Shown piece after piece: positions 11,380-23,027 of a DNA stretch of 64,000 nt. The notes beneath the pieces were generated by a model. The model saw nothing but the letters and a program-made list of their open reading frames with translations. It searched no databases and had not been told where the DNA came from. The DNA comes from Artemisia argyi. Taxonomy: Eukaryota; Streptophyta; Magnoliopsida; Asterales; Asteraceae. The first letter of the stretch is position 1, and every line of letters starts with the position of its first letter. The stretch lies in the NCBI GenBank assembly GCA_030686995.1, contig CM060704.1:112958542-113022541 (forward strand). Reading direction: 5' to 3'. The position numbers were made by a program, and so were the translations under genes.

Positions 11380-13817
11380 GGCAACCCAAGCTTTATTTAT
11401 TTATTTGTTTGTTTGTTTGTTTATTTGATTTTATTTGTTTCCGTATGCATGTTTTATTTTTGTTGTTTGTGGCTTATGTTTCAAAGTAAATTGCGAAAAT
11501 GCTTTATTTTGTTTTTAACTTCGTCTTAATTGCATATAAAGGTATTTTTCAAAAGATAAGTGTAAGGGAGATCCAAATTTGTTTATTAGAACGAAATTGA
11601 GCATGAACCACAACAATATTAAATAAACATGTGTATTAGTAATTGTTTGAGTCAAATGCTTGTATCGAGTCATAATGATGTTTTGCAGGATTTTCCAGGA
11701 AGTAAGGCATAAGTTTTTCCAGAAATTTTCCGGAAACATAACATGAGATTTTTGCAGGAACATTCTGACGGCGTCAGGAGTTATAACCTGACGGCGTTAG
11801 GTACAAAGATTCTGAAAAATTTTGCGAGTTTTGTTTATACCAGAGTCTTAAAGTTTTTGTTGATTCTTTAGTTTTATAAACTCCAAGAAATCTGCAAACA
11901 TTCATTCCACAATCATTATATCTTTAATTACTTTGTTTTTATTCCTAAGTCTGGAATTACATCTAGTTGTGAGTTTTCTTTATTCGGATTGATGCTTTGG
12001 GTTTTTGTGATTGTTTTCTCAGGTTTAACAGGCTATATTGGACAAGAAGATGATTTATATTTCCGGAGGGAAGCTTTCAACGTTCATTTTCTTGGAGGAA
12101 GATCTAACCTTGTTGCCACACTATCCACACCGAACGAATCAGAGGAGTATTTGATTTCATTCTTTTACCTATTTCACTTTTACATTCTTTAATTGAACAT
12201 TGGTGACAATGTTCATCCTAAGTGTAAGGGGAGGGTAAATGATGATACCTTATATGATACTATTGCACTTGAGTTTGTTTGTTTGATGGTAGGTGTGTAA
12301 TAAAGCTAAGAGAAATACTTGCTAGTGTAATTTTAGCACCAAATTTAAAATTTTTTACAACATTTAGGAGTGAAACTTTAGCCTTAGCAAGCGTCTCATG
12401 GATAGGAGATCGTATGACTAGCATAAAACCGTACCATTCAGAAAAATTTTTCACCCAACTATGTGAGGTTCGCCTTTAGATTTGATAGGAAAAGCATTCA
12501 TTATTAGTACTTATGAGTGTACCGGTAGCATTTAGATTCTAGAACTTGCGTTAGTGATGCATCCCGAGACCGCTAGTGAGACTACATTCGTGTAGTAGGA
12601 TTTACTACATGATAAGAGGCATTTGGATCACCCTTGTGTTTAAACCCGTATCATAATTACTTGACCATTTAAGTCATATTACTTTGCTAGTAAAGTTGAC
12701 TAATTTTCCCACACCATTAGCGTTGTACTCACTTTTAGTACACGAAACCCCTAGTACACCCCTCCGAGCCTATCTTTTCATTTCTAACTTTAAGCATCCT
12801 ACTTAAAGGAAGAATTTGTTACAACCCACTTAAATGTACAACCAAATCGCCTTAGCCTTCCGTGTATGCACTCATCTTTAGTGCATTCTTGTTATTTGTT
12901 TAAACCCTTAGTTAATTATCTAATTGATTACACGGTTGCTAAGTCGAGTCATATCCTTGTACATATTGTTTTGGGACGATTGGGACTCATGGGTAAAGTA
13001 CTAATGTTATGGAGTAATGGGGAAGAACATCATATATTACCCCTATATGTGCGTTAATCTTAAAAGTACTTCAAGTGTTTTGATTATCTTGATTCGAGCC
13101 ATTAGACTAGTTTATTGTAAATTATGTAAAAATTCAAGTGTAAGGGGAATGTACATTTCCTATAATGTATTATTTTGGATGGTAGGGTAAGAGTGTATGA
13201 AAAAAAAAACGAAAAAATAAAGAAAAAAAATAGAAAAAGAAAAAAAAAAAAAAATAAAATAAAAACATACGGACTACCATCCCGTTTCATTTTATGTTTG
13301 TTTTATGTTTTTGTTATTTTTGATTTATTAGCTTAAGTCGAGTCTAGTCTTGTCTTAGCAACGCCATATTGTACATCTAATTAACCAAGATGATTAACTC
13401 GCCACCAGTAAATATTGCCTTTATCCAACAAAACCGTGTATTTCATATCCCTACACCTAATGTTATAACCCTTTTAAAGGACCTCTTTGATAGTTTATCC
13501 TAGGTGCTTACGCCATGTGGTGGAGGTTTGATCCTTTCCCAAGCCTATGGTAATCTATTTTGCTATGACAGGTAGTTAGAGATGTTTTCCATTTCCATAT
13601 TGTGATATATACTTTATTACACCCGAGAGATGTGAGTATCTAAATACTATTTGTGAGGTGCTAGCGTATGACCTCCGTGCTTGTCTATGGTCTTTAGTGG
13701 AATGATTATTTGTTGTAATTACTTTTATATTAGTGGTAAATGACCCCTAACTTGTATTTTGATTAGAATAAAAGCACATTTGCTTGAGGACAAGCAACTC
13801 TCAAGTGTAAGGGTATT
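11380..13817 (+). other. LARD B shared 3' interior (non-coding)
   Basis: This stretch matches LARD A 1917-4350 in reverse complement, including a pair of TGACG palindromes (11766-11806; LARD A 3935-3970), the A-rich tract at 13200-13265 (poly-T in A) and the terminal hairpin. Short ORFs inside are not shared between the copies and are not annotated. Confidence 0.75.
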
Positions 13818-15425
13818 TGATGAGGCGAAAAATAAACCGTTTTTAGGGGTCATTTTAACCCGGATTCGAATTTATTTGATCAAATACTACCCTAAATCGT
13901 TCCTTTTGTCATTTTAGGTACTTTTGGAGTGAATTCTTGAAAAGGAAGCATTTTGGACGTTTTTGGAGCATAATAGTGAAGAAAACGGCAAAGTCTTAAT
14001 TTTCCTTGATGGGAACAGTACCTGACAGCATCACAAGATTCTACATGACGGCGTCAAGAGTAATACAAGAGGTGGAAGTGGATAAAGTCCGTAACGGTCC
14101 AGAGAGTTTTGTACTAGGGACATGACGGTGTCACCCAAGGCCGTCACGTGTAAAATTAAAGAATGATGGCCCAGAAGACTTCCTGAAGGCGTCACGTAGG
14201 CCGTCACGTGTTAACTTGTCACAACTTGCGCGCGAAGTAGCTGATATTGTTTTGGTCATAACTTTTGCATACGAACTCGGATTTAGGTGATTCAAAAGCC
14301 CACGTGAAGAGGACGAAGAGATCTACAATTTGGTGAAGAAAACTTGGTCGTGACGCCGTCATGATTGGTCTGACGCTGTCATGGTGGGGCAAAATCAGCC
14401 TATAAATATAACATCATAACTTCACTTTTTGTAAGCCCTAAACCCTAAGGTCGATTCCTGGGTTTAGGTAGGTGTTTTTCCAGCAACTTAGAGGGTTTCA
14501 ATCACTCCATAAACATCATGTATTGGTTTATTGATTCTATCTTAATTATGTTTTCCATTATCCTTGTTGCTTGCTCTTCTTTGATGATGTTTTGCTAATT
14601 CACTTTGTGTCTACTTATGATTGTGTGAAACTTGTATATAATTGATTAGATCTTATTGATTCCTTGTTGATGTTGTGTCTATCTTCATCAATTAGGGTGT
14701 GACACTTCGATAGGTCTAGTTGATTTAGCTTATAATTCTTGATTCCTATTGTCTCTTGTTTGGTTGATTGTATTCGATGTTAGGATTAAGAAAACTGGCA
14801 AACTTCCATTGGTAACATGCTTGAACGTCTTAAGAAACATGATCGGAGGTGTACTACGATTTTTGGTTGTATTTAATGCGTAGGAGAATCCTAACGATCC
14901 CATTTTAGGAGCTTCTAACGGCTCGACATAGGAGTGAAGTAGGATCCTATAGTTAGGGAATATTGTACACGGCCCTACGACTAGTATTAAGGAATACAAC
15001 CCGTCAATTATAACAAGGTGTGACAATTCAATAGGTAGAATTGGATAGTTAGCAAGGAGTAACATATCATGGGTAGACATGCTTCACATCCCTGGTAGAA
15101 CCTTAGTTTACTTTTCTTGTTTATTAGTTTAAATTAGTAGCTTTTGGGTTAGTTGATTAGCAACTAATTCCGCCCACTTTTCCAATACCCGAGAATTTTA
15201 CTTGCTTTTCATAAAATATAAAAAACACAAAAAGAATCATCCTTCACCTTTAGACCTAGTTAGATTAATTTTCAATCCTAACGACACTATTCCTGAGTTG
15301 AACGATCAATCCCCCGGTATTTGTCACTATACTATACTACAACGATCAGGTACACTGCCTGGTGGGGGTTGTAAGCTTTTCGAGATCCCTCGAGAGGTAA
15401 AACCTGGTGCGATTCCCACGTATCA
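13818..15425 (+). repeat. LARD B 3' LTR
   Basis: This 1608-bp LTR is a close copy of 9253-10868 with scattered substitutions and small indels (for example one lost CGG-containing stretch near 14390). TATAAATA is at 14401-14408, and the tRNA-Asp-like segment is at 15318-15345 on the minus strand. Confidence 0.9.
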
Positions 15426-15456
15426 TTATCAAAATATGTAGAGACCGAATAATGCA

Positions 15457-16716
15457 AATAACGTTTTTGAAAGTCAACTTTGAGAATGAATAATTTCTTT
15501 TTTGGATGTTTGGCCCAAGAAATTACTTCATCCACAATTAGAGGACCATCAATAATTTGACAACCTTTAATGAACGCCATTTGGACATCACCCACAACCG
15601 AAGAGATGACATTAGCTAAACGATTGGCTAAAATCTTTCAATGATTTTATATTGGCAACCAATAAGACTAATGGAACGAAAGTCATTTATTGTGAGAGGA
15701 TCATTAACTTTAGGGATAAGAGTAATAAAGGAAAAGTTACAACTTCTTGGAATGTACGAAGAGGACTCAAATTCTTTGACATAGTAGATGATGTCGGTAG
15801 AAAATAGATCTCAATGTTTCCCAAGGAGCTTGAAAGTGAAACCTTCTAGGCGAGGTGCTTTCGAGCTACCACAAGACCACACCGCATCCTTTATTTCTTG
15901 ATTAGTGAAATGTTGGTCTAGGGAGTTCGAGTCTTGAATCAAAAGGTGCTTGAATGAGCTGCTTGAGAAAGAGGGGCAGTTCAAAACATCTTCACCAATT
16001 TAGACTTGAAATTGTGGAAGATGTGGTTTTTTTTATATGTGTTGGTTCTAGAACCCTAACCCATTGAATGTTTAACCCATTTATTCTTGATCAGTTTTTA
16101 TTGCTATTAATTATCCCATGGAAAAACCTCGAGTTCTCATCCCCCTCCAAGGCCCATCTATATCTTGCTTTTTGGCGAATGTCTTTTGCTTTTCTACGAT
16201 CAATTTCCATCAGTTCCCTAACTATGTTTGCCCTAAGGTTGATGTCAGAGATGGAAAGTGGTGATGATTCAGCCTTCAAATCTAAATTGTTCAGAGTCTC
16301 ACGTAAGGTGATTGAGGTACTGTTCTCGAGCGAAATAATGTGCAAATGCCATACCTTGAGGTTGTTTTTAAGCCTCTATAACTTACATTTGAACAAAATT
16401 TGCTTACTACAGGCCTTGTTTATCTCAGCCGCCCATCATCCTTGAATAGTGGGCCTGGAATCATCTATTGTTAGCCATGAGTTATAGTAGCAAAATGGTA
16501 TTGGTCAGTAGTCGTCCGTCGTTGTTTGAAACAAAATGGGAGAGTGATCATATATTCTCTAACAAGTGAAATAGCATGGGCTGTAGGCCATTTGTCTAGA
16601 TTATGTGGAGAAACAAGGAAGCGATCCAGCTTGCTTAGTTTTGAGCCTAAGTTATCCATTCTAGTATATCTCAATCCCCCAATAGATCCTAAGTTATCCA
16701 AAGTTAGTGTTAAGTA
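15457..16716 (-). pseudogene. LINE ORF2 remnant (endonuclease end plus reverse transcriptase)
   Basis: On the minus strand, 16701-16471 encodes the end of a LINE endonuclease domain (SKLSKLDRFLVSPHNLDKWP). 16345-16091 encodes the linker before the RT (RQKARYRWALEGDENSRFFHG). About 15760-15460 encodes RT blocks in shifted frames, including TLIPKVNDP, ISLIGCQYKIIER and GPLIVDEVISWAKHPKKKLF, ending in LKVDFQK, where the catalytic aspartate block begins. Several frameshifts and stops are present. The RT stops exactly where the copia LTR starts, so copia inserted into the LINE; the rest is displaced left of the window. The 5' part is missing beyond 16716. Confidence 0.8.
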
Positions 16717-18011
16717 AGAACTATGCTAACACACTGAATGAGTTCAATGATTTTGTTCTTGGAGGAGTAAATGCTCTTGTAAATGCTAACACATTAGTTG
16801 TACGAGATAGGATTTACTCCGGTGCAACATTCTCTTTTATAGGCAAGATTCGAGGTGGATACCCTTTGGTTAATACACACATGTAAAACATCTAGCTAGG
16901 AAGGTACATTACTACCTTACTACTTATGTCATCTTTTATTCTTCAAATGTGTTAAATCACACTTTAAAGAAATAGTGTTAACAAGTATTTTCCCTTTTCT
17001 ACCAACTCTTGTACTTCATTAACAATTTTTGATAAGTAGCTTTCACTGTCTTTTCAATAAAGTTTTCGGCTATTTGTATTAGACACTTAGATACTTTTCA
17101 TAAGTATCTAAGTTCAAGATATCTTTGTTGTTGAGGAGATCAAGGAGAGTTAGTAAGTTATTGTCATCACTAGTGACTTTATAAACTTTCAGGTTTAAGC
17201 TTCACTTGTTGAGTTCCACCTCACGAAATGGTGAGACTTTCTTTTAGTCTTTGGAGAACTCCGAAGATAACTCATTGAATGTTCTTTCATTCACAGACTT
17301 CATCTATATTTTAGTACAAGTTTTGTGAAATCCTTATCATTTTCCTGATAAATTCAATTGAAAGAAATAGTATATGTCAAAGTTTGAAAATTTTCATATG
17401 GGTTTATAAAGCATGAAAATGTGTACTTTTTGAATACTGTAATTTATATAAGCAACGGCATATATATTATTAATCATATATTGCAAGAAGTGATGTATAC
17501 TTTTCTATGTTTACACGTTATATAACATTTACTGATTAGCAAATATCTTTCATCGTCAATCATCACAACCTTGTAATACTATTAATTACCGTTTTCGTAT
17601 CGTCATTGCATTGTGATGCATAGGTACTTGACATTTAATATGAAATAGTGTGCGATAAAATTATTCCCAAAATTCTCTCATATGTAAAGCTATTATCAAG
17701 AAAAATATTGTTCGCCAAAAATTTTTATCACAGGATCTCCGCCGCCGCCGCAACTCGTGAGTACCCTGCTAGTTTTGTAGCACGTTCATGTTTTTTTTTT
17801 CTAAGTACATCTCATACAAACCTGCTACTTTAATATGCGATGGGATGGAGTTAAGGTTTACTCTCATTTTTAAATTTGTCATAAAAAAAAGAAATTGATC
17901 GTATCTTGTTATATGAATTCTTGTAACCTACTTTGTGATTAACTTTTTCAAAGCATGTTGCTGGTTCTCTTTAATGAATTTATTATTAAAACAAGCCCCT
18001 ATAACCTACAG

Positions 18012-18045
<34 letters not shown>
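18012..18045. repeat. poly(A) tract
   Basis: There are 34 consecutive A. No A-box/B-box or LINE sequence is recognisable directly upstream, so it is recorded only as a homopolymer. Confidence 0.9.
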
Positions 18046-18046
<1 letters not shown>

Positions 18047-18064
18047 AAACATCTTGAATATGCT

Positions 18065-18110
18065 AAGACTGGGCAAGATACCGTTCAAAAAAAAAAAAAG
18101 ACTGGGCAAG
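18065..18110 (+). mobile_element. minimal SINE-tail retro-insertion with 13-bp TSD
   Basis: AAGACTGGGCAAG occurs at 18065-18077 and again at 18098-18110. Between them is only ATACCGTTC plus a run of A. CCGTTCAAAAAA is also the 3' end of the SINE at 51157-51299. The simplest reading is target-primed insertion of an extremely 5'-truncated SINE transcript. Confidence 0.6.
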
Positions 18111-18925
18111 AATTAAAATTACTACAAAACATCTGTTATGTTATTTACGACTGTTTCATTACCTAGAAAATTTGTAATTAAATTATATTTGGTAAAGTTA
18201 TAATTTTGCAGGATACAAGTGTTGGGGTTAAACTGCTAAAGTATGCTAGTATATCATATGTTAAAAGTGTTCACAGTCAAAATATTTATTTATTTATTTA
18301 TTTATTTATTTTTTATTATTATTATTTTTTCTTCACACAGTCATTCTTCTAGGTTGGGGTTAAAAGAAGAATAGATAGAATCCAAATGATGAAGGGGGCA
18401 TATTACTGTACCATATTTATGCGTTCTTTTTGGTTTGTTCAAGTGGCTGCGATGTTCTAATTAAATGTCGTTACTCTATTTGTAATCTTCTTTTTCATGA
18501 TTTATAGGTTTCTAGTGTCACTATATTAGAATGCTTAATCCAGGTATTTAACATGTTCGTTAAATAATCTTGTTAAAATTCACAGTCACTTGTTTATGTT
18601 AACTGATTTATCCACTATACTCATCTTCTACTTGCATGAATTACAAACATGCACTCGCCCCAAAAAAATGCGCAAACACATATTTAGACAGAAATTATTT
18701 CATGCGACGCTGCTAATCTATATTAATAATAATAAGAGCTGTAGTAACATATGCGAACGTCTACATTTATATGTGAGGAGGGGAAAAAAAAGTATGTTGG
18801 GGTAGGGAGCTGGACCCTTCGGCGTCTTAGTAATGATGTTGTCTTGTGGACGAATGTAAAAAAAGTGCATCAAAAATAGAAGTTTATCTATCAAGGGTTC
18901 GTTATATTCTGCATATATCTAATAG

Positions 18926-19674
18926 ATTTTTTTTTTTTTTTTTTAAGTTTCTTCCATCCGATAAAATATATTACTCCAAAAACCAGTTAGAGAACTGAAA
19001 CAAAAACAAGCATAAAATAAGACACATCAACCTTAATGCTAAACAAAGCAAAAACAACATATCCAAGTCTAATCTCATGGATGGCATCAACCTTTAATTG
19101 GGCCACAGATGGACCACAATCATCAAAGTACTTCATAATCATTGTAGTCATATGTACCATCTTTTCATTGCTTTAAAAGACTTCTGTCAGCCACTACCAA
19201 AATAATTAGTCTCGTTAAGATATCCAAAACTGCATCATCGTCGCTATCAGAAACAATCGCATTACCCACCTTAGAGAATGGGTTACCTACCTTAGTTGAA
19301 GAAATACAAGTAGAGGAAGAGATACTAGCCTTAGTAGCCGTATCCTGCTCCTTCTCTTTCAGATCACTCATAAGCAGATCATCACTAAAATGATCACCCG
19401 GATAATTAACATCGTTAAGAGATTTACCATCATCATTATCATCCACAAGAGTAACTTTTCCATCCATAATTAGCTTTTCAAGCTTCCCAATTTTCTCAAC
19501 AATAGGAGTAGTACTAGTGCTACAAGTTCAGCATTCCAGAATGAAGAGCCACTAGAATTTGCCCCATTACTAGCCAAATTTGAATCCCCCTATTAGTACC
19601 TAACTCTCTATCATTATCAACCAAATTAAGCACATCAAATGGGTTTGAGTTACTAACCTCTTTAGTAGGCTCCA
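18926..19674 (-). pseudogene. LINE derivative, ORF1 C-terminal part and 3' end with poly(A)
   Basis: On the minus strand from 19669 the LINE ORF1 frame continues that of 27569-28400 across the gypsy insertion: EPTKEVSNSNPFDVLN, then a serine-rich linker, then a DGKVTLVDDNDDGK stretch and an acidic tail to about 19165. About 220 bp later a GATGGAAGAAACTT end is followed by an 18-base A tail (T18 at 18927-18944 on the plus strand). No endonuclease or reverse transcriptase lies between the ORF1 tail and the poly(A), although LINE ORF2 is normally over 3 kb. Confidence 0.65.
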
Positions 19675-22600
19675 TTAACAATTCACATTTTTGGATTACT
19701 ATTCATTTTTACTATTCACTATTAATATTCACTTTCACTATTCACTCCCGAAATTTTTATTTCATATTCTCATAAGTTAAACTATTTTAACGGTAATCCG
19801 AGAGTTTGACACTCGTCGGATCATTTCTGCAAAAATCACGAAACCGTATCCAAGATTTACTTTTAGGTTTAAACGTCATTCCAGCATCCCGATATATCCA
19901 TAAAACACTATAAAAATAGAAATATGATTTTCTTTCATTTTACGACAATTCCAAAAGTTTTGGAATTTTACGTTTTCCAGTTCAGCGTTTTACGCGAATT
20001 ACGCGTTTTAGACGCGCGTTTCTAGTTTTAACAGCGTTTAAGCAACCCGATAGAACTTGTCACTCATTAAATATGCTAAGATAGGTTATATTAATAAGTT
20101 CTAACATTTTTATAAGTTTCATATTTTTAGAATACCCGATTTTGAGTTTCGTGACTTTACGGCTTACAGTTAGCGATTACCGGGACTAAACGACCTCCGT
20201 AAAACAAGATAATACCAAAACTATGTACCTACTCACCCTAACCATCATATGAACGTGTATAGGAAGCTTCACCATGCCTTGGTGGCTTATGATAAGTCTT
20301 GATTCATTAAGATGATCACACTTGTTTACATACCTAGCTAAGTAAACTAAAACTTCATCCTTAAGTCTTGAAAATATCCTAAGTCTTTAACCTCCTCAAG
20401 GAAACTTCCTAACACCTTCCTAGCACCTCCGCAACTCACTATAAAAGCCCTCCCCATCTCTCTTGGTCGTTCATAACCTCACACACACAAACACACTCCT
20501 AATTTTCCCTTTACTTCAAGTTTATTCAAGGAATCAAGTACTATATCTCTAGTAGGGTTTTGATTAATCAAACTACTTCAAATCCTTTGAAACTTTAGGT
20601 GATTCTCTTGAGTTTAGATCCACTCAAGTCACCTAAAACCTCATCACAAATCCTTCAAGAATACAAAGGTGTAGAAGGATTGCCATAGTGAAGAGAAGTT
20701 TGCTCAATCAAAGTCCTATCCTTATTCTTAGTTTCCTTTCTTTAGAAAGCCAAAAGTTGTAAGAAACCCTAACACACTCTCTTGCTCAATATCGTTTACA
20801 TACTCCTTATACTTCATTTATGCTATATATGGTCTTTATATTGTGTTCATGATGTGTACAAACCCTTAAAATAAGTTAAGAACACTACATGTTAACCTAT
20901 GTTAAGAAATCAAGGAAACTAGTGACTTATATTGAGAACCACGACCAAAATATTATAACCATTATATTAGACACTTACCTACTGTTAAAGAGGGTTTTAA
21001 AAGGAAAACATAGCAATTGGAATCACCTAAAACGAGTACACGAGTCAAAAGATACGGCCAAAAGAAGTTAGCAAAATCAAAACGCCGAAACTGCTCAAAC
21101 AAGCTGTTAAGCAGCTGACCTTTTTGAAAGAGGCCCTTCTGCTCTGTTTTATCAAAAGGCTAAAACACGAAAGTTGTCCGGAACGACGTTTTCATTCAGG
21201 AATATAGAAGCTCGAACCCTCAAAACGCATAACGAGTGATATTTTTCTTCAAATTCTTAACAGCCCCTTTTAATACCCAAAGTACCATGTATTGATTATG
21301 GCTAAGTAAAACCAAGAGGTCTAATGACCTTAAAGCCAAGACCACAGCCATGGCTAAGGCCAAGGATGAGTCTCAAGACCATGGTAGCCATGACCAAAGT
21401 GACGGCAAAGCCACGGCTAAAGACCATGTAAACTTACCAAGACGAAAACATGAACTAAAGAGTTAATGGTAACATAAACATCCAATTTGGATCTACTCCA
21501 TCAAAATAACCATGAGACTTTACAAGTAATATTCATACTAGACTTAAGAAACTCATTAAAATAACAATCTTCATTTAAAAGTAAACTTTTCTAAGTTTAT
21601 TCAATTATTTGGACATGTAACTTCTCGGATAAAAAACTTATATATTTTTATCAAATACTATAACACTAGGGAGCTTCATGTGAGGGGTTCATTAAAGTAA
21701 ACCGTCGAGATGAGTTGTGGATTTACGAATTAAACTATCCTGGCTCCTCGAACGTTTACTACATGGCCTCTGAATTATGTCGGCCCGAACGGTAGTAAGC
21801 GATATACAAACTATACATGTTTCATAAACCATTTTTATTCAAAAACTTACACTATACACTAAGTACTACATCATGGACTAAATGCAAGACATATATAGGC
21901 AATTCTTCATATTCTTTGATATTACTCCAAACCTAAGTCGCAACATTCTATTATAGGTTGCTCTTAGAGACCTTCGTGATTCGACTACCATTTTCACTAC
22001 ATAACTCACGGTGAGTTCATAGGCCCACTTTCCATTTCTAAATTGTTTTACAAACCCTTGGGGGGAATACATGCTATTTTAAACCGAACACAATGCTTTG
22101 AAATTGTATGTTACCTGATTGTTTTATTATTACTAAGTACCATCCTTGATAAATCCAATATCCCTTATTAGGAACCATTTAATCACTAGTAATAGTGAGC
22201 GCGAGTATTGTGAATAAGCCTATTGGGATTGACGAATCCCATTTGTATTGAATAAGTTAAGACAAATGCACTATATTTGAGATTTAGGTATGACAGCAAA
22301 GTACCTACCGGGATAACTCCGCCGATTGATATTGGTTCCCATTAACGTTTTGGTATCATGAGCTTAGTATAATAATAACTGTTTTGTTTTCCAACCATGA
22401 GTATGAGTCTAATTAACTCATACTACCAACATATTGTGTTCCACTACTTAACAAACTCTATGAATATGACTCAACCTTTGTGTTGACCTCTTAAGCATGT
22501 ATTTCAGGTCCATGATGATCAAGGATGGCACGGAGGGGCACGGATATTCAAGAGGGCTATAAATTTTATTATCATTCGAAAACTCATTTAATGTAAATTG

Positions 22601-22773
22601 TAAACATGGAACCATCTGGGACCTCATTTTGTAATCTCTGATATTTATATAATTTGAATGATAAATCTTTTAAAACGACTCAATTAGAGATCGTTTTCTA
22701 TTATTATGACTATTATGCCGTCGAGTAACACTAAGTTTGAATTCCGCTGCATCATTGAATTGGGGGTGTTACA
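19675..22773 (+). repeat. gypsy-type 5' LTR (about 3.1 kb)
   Basis: The first ~18 bases are diverged from the 3' LTR start and lack a TG dinucleotide. From GGATTACTATTC onward the LTRs are nearly identical. Near the start are several CACTATTCAC(T) units. A TATA box is at 20440. The segment GGGAGCTTCATGTGAGG (about 21669) recurs in the solo LTR at 44655-48110, showing family relationship. Confidence 0.85.
20440..20447 (+). promoter_or_regulatory. TATA box in gypsy 5' LTR
   Basis: TATAAAAG is followed by a CT-rich then CACACACA leader, a typical plant core-promoter layout. The same site in the 3' LTR is 25231-25238. Confidence 0.65.
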
Positions 22774-22774
22774 G

Positions 22775-22789
22775 ATTGGTACCAGAGCC
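22775..22789 (+). other. gypsy primer-binding site (tRNA-iMet type)
   Basis: ATTGGTACCAGAGCC starts one base after the 5' LTR end. The standard site is TGGTATCAGAGCC, so there is one substitution. Confidence 0.8.
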
Positions 22790-23027
22790 ATGGTTATAGA
22801 GAAAGGGGTCTAATTGAGACCTAAACTATAACCACAATTACAAGCAAAAATATTTTTATAGCCTTCCGCTCTTCGTGCCTTCCATCCTCCAAACGATTAT
22901 GGACATTTTAGACATTTCATATAACGCAAACATGTTAGCATATGGATATATGTACCCTTAGTATAATTGAGCATTTCCCCGTAAGTTTTAGAATTGTTTT
23001 AACATTATAATTCTTCTCATAGAAATC

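Larger units (their letters stand above)
9253..15425 (+). mobile_element. LARD B: non-autonomous LTR retrotransposon, complete, TSD TTATC
   Basis: This 6173-bp element is bounded by direct LTRs 9253-10868 and 13818-15425 (TGATGAGGCG ... CCCACGTATCA), with TTATC on both sides (9248-9252 and 15426-15430). Its LTRs and the last 2.4 kb of its interior are related to LARD A. The first ~470 bp of interior are different and carry another ORF. It encodes no reverse transcriptase or integrase. The CGCTTATTGGGAGGCAACCC motif (about 11370) and the GCTTGAGGACAAGC hairpin (about 13780) are Athila/Tat-type signatures. Confidence 0.9.
1..15456 (-). mobile_element. Ty1/copia retrotransposon (SIRE-like), 5' part, split by two insertions
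   Basis: The copia element runs right to left. Its 5' LTR starts at about 15456 (TGCATT...), is interrupted by LARD B, resumes at 9252 and ends at 7882 (...TTTCTACA). A tRNA-iMet type primer-binding site follows at 7868-7879, then a Gag reading frame that is interrupted by LARD A (474-7058) and resumes at 473-1. Pol and the 3' LTR lie left of the window. Removing LARD B leaves an LTR of about 1.4 kb, long for copia but normal for the SIRE/Maximus lineage, which the Gag also resembles. The right LTR border is inferred from the TG start and from where LINE homology resumes; the candidate TSD AAATA at 15457-15461 cannot be verified without the left end. Confidence 0.75.
16717..18925. other. intergenic stretch, no gene recognised
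   Basis: The stretch is AT-rich without a convincing ORF. It holds a 34-base poly(A) (18012-18045), a tiny retro-insertion (18065-18110), a TATTT-type simple repeat (about 18282-18330) and a short GCC repeat at 17742. Confidence 0.7.

Noticed and set aside
16068..16445. 125-codon plus-strand ORF
   Set aside because: Antisense shadow of the LINE ORF2 linker, which is clearly coding-like on the minus strand.
15456..16716. Treating this LINE ORF2 and the ORF1 at 18926-28424 as one LINE
   Set aside because: A poly(A) tail at 18927-18944 ends the ORF1-containing copy before the ORF2 remnant, so they are separate insertions.
20889..21071. 60-aa ORF present in both gypsy LTRs (also 25680-25862)
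   Set aside because: Identity between two LTRs of one element is expected by replication and is not evidence of coding conservation.
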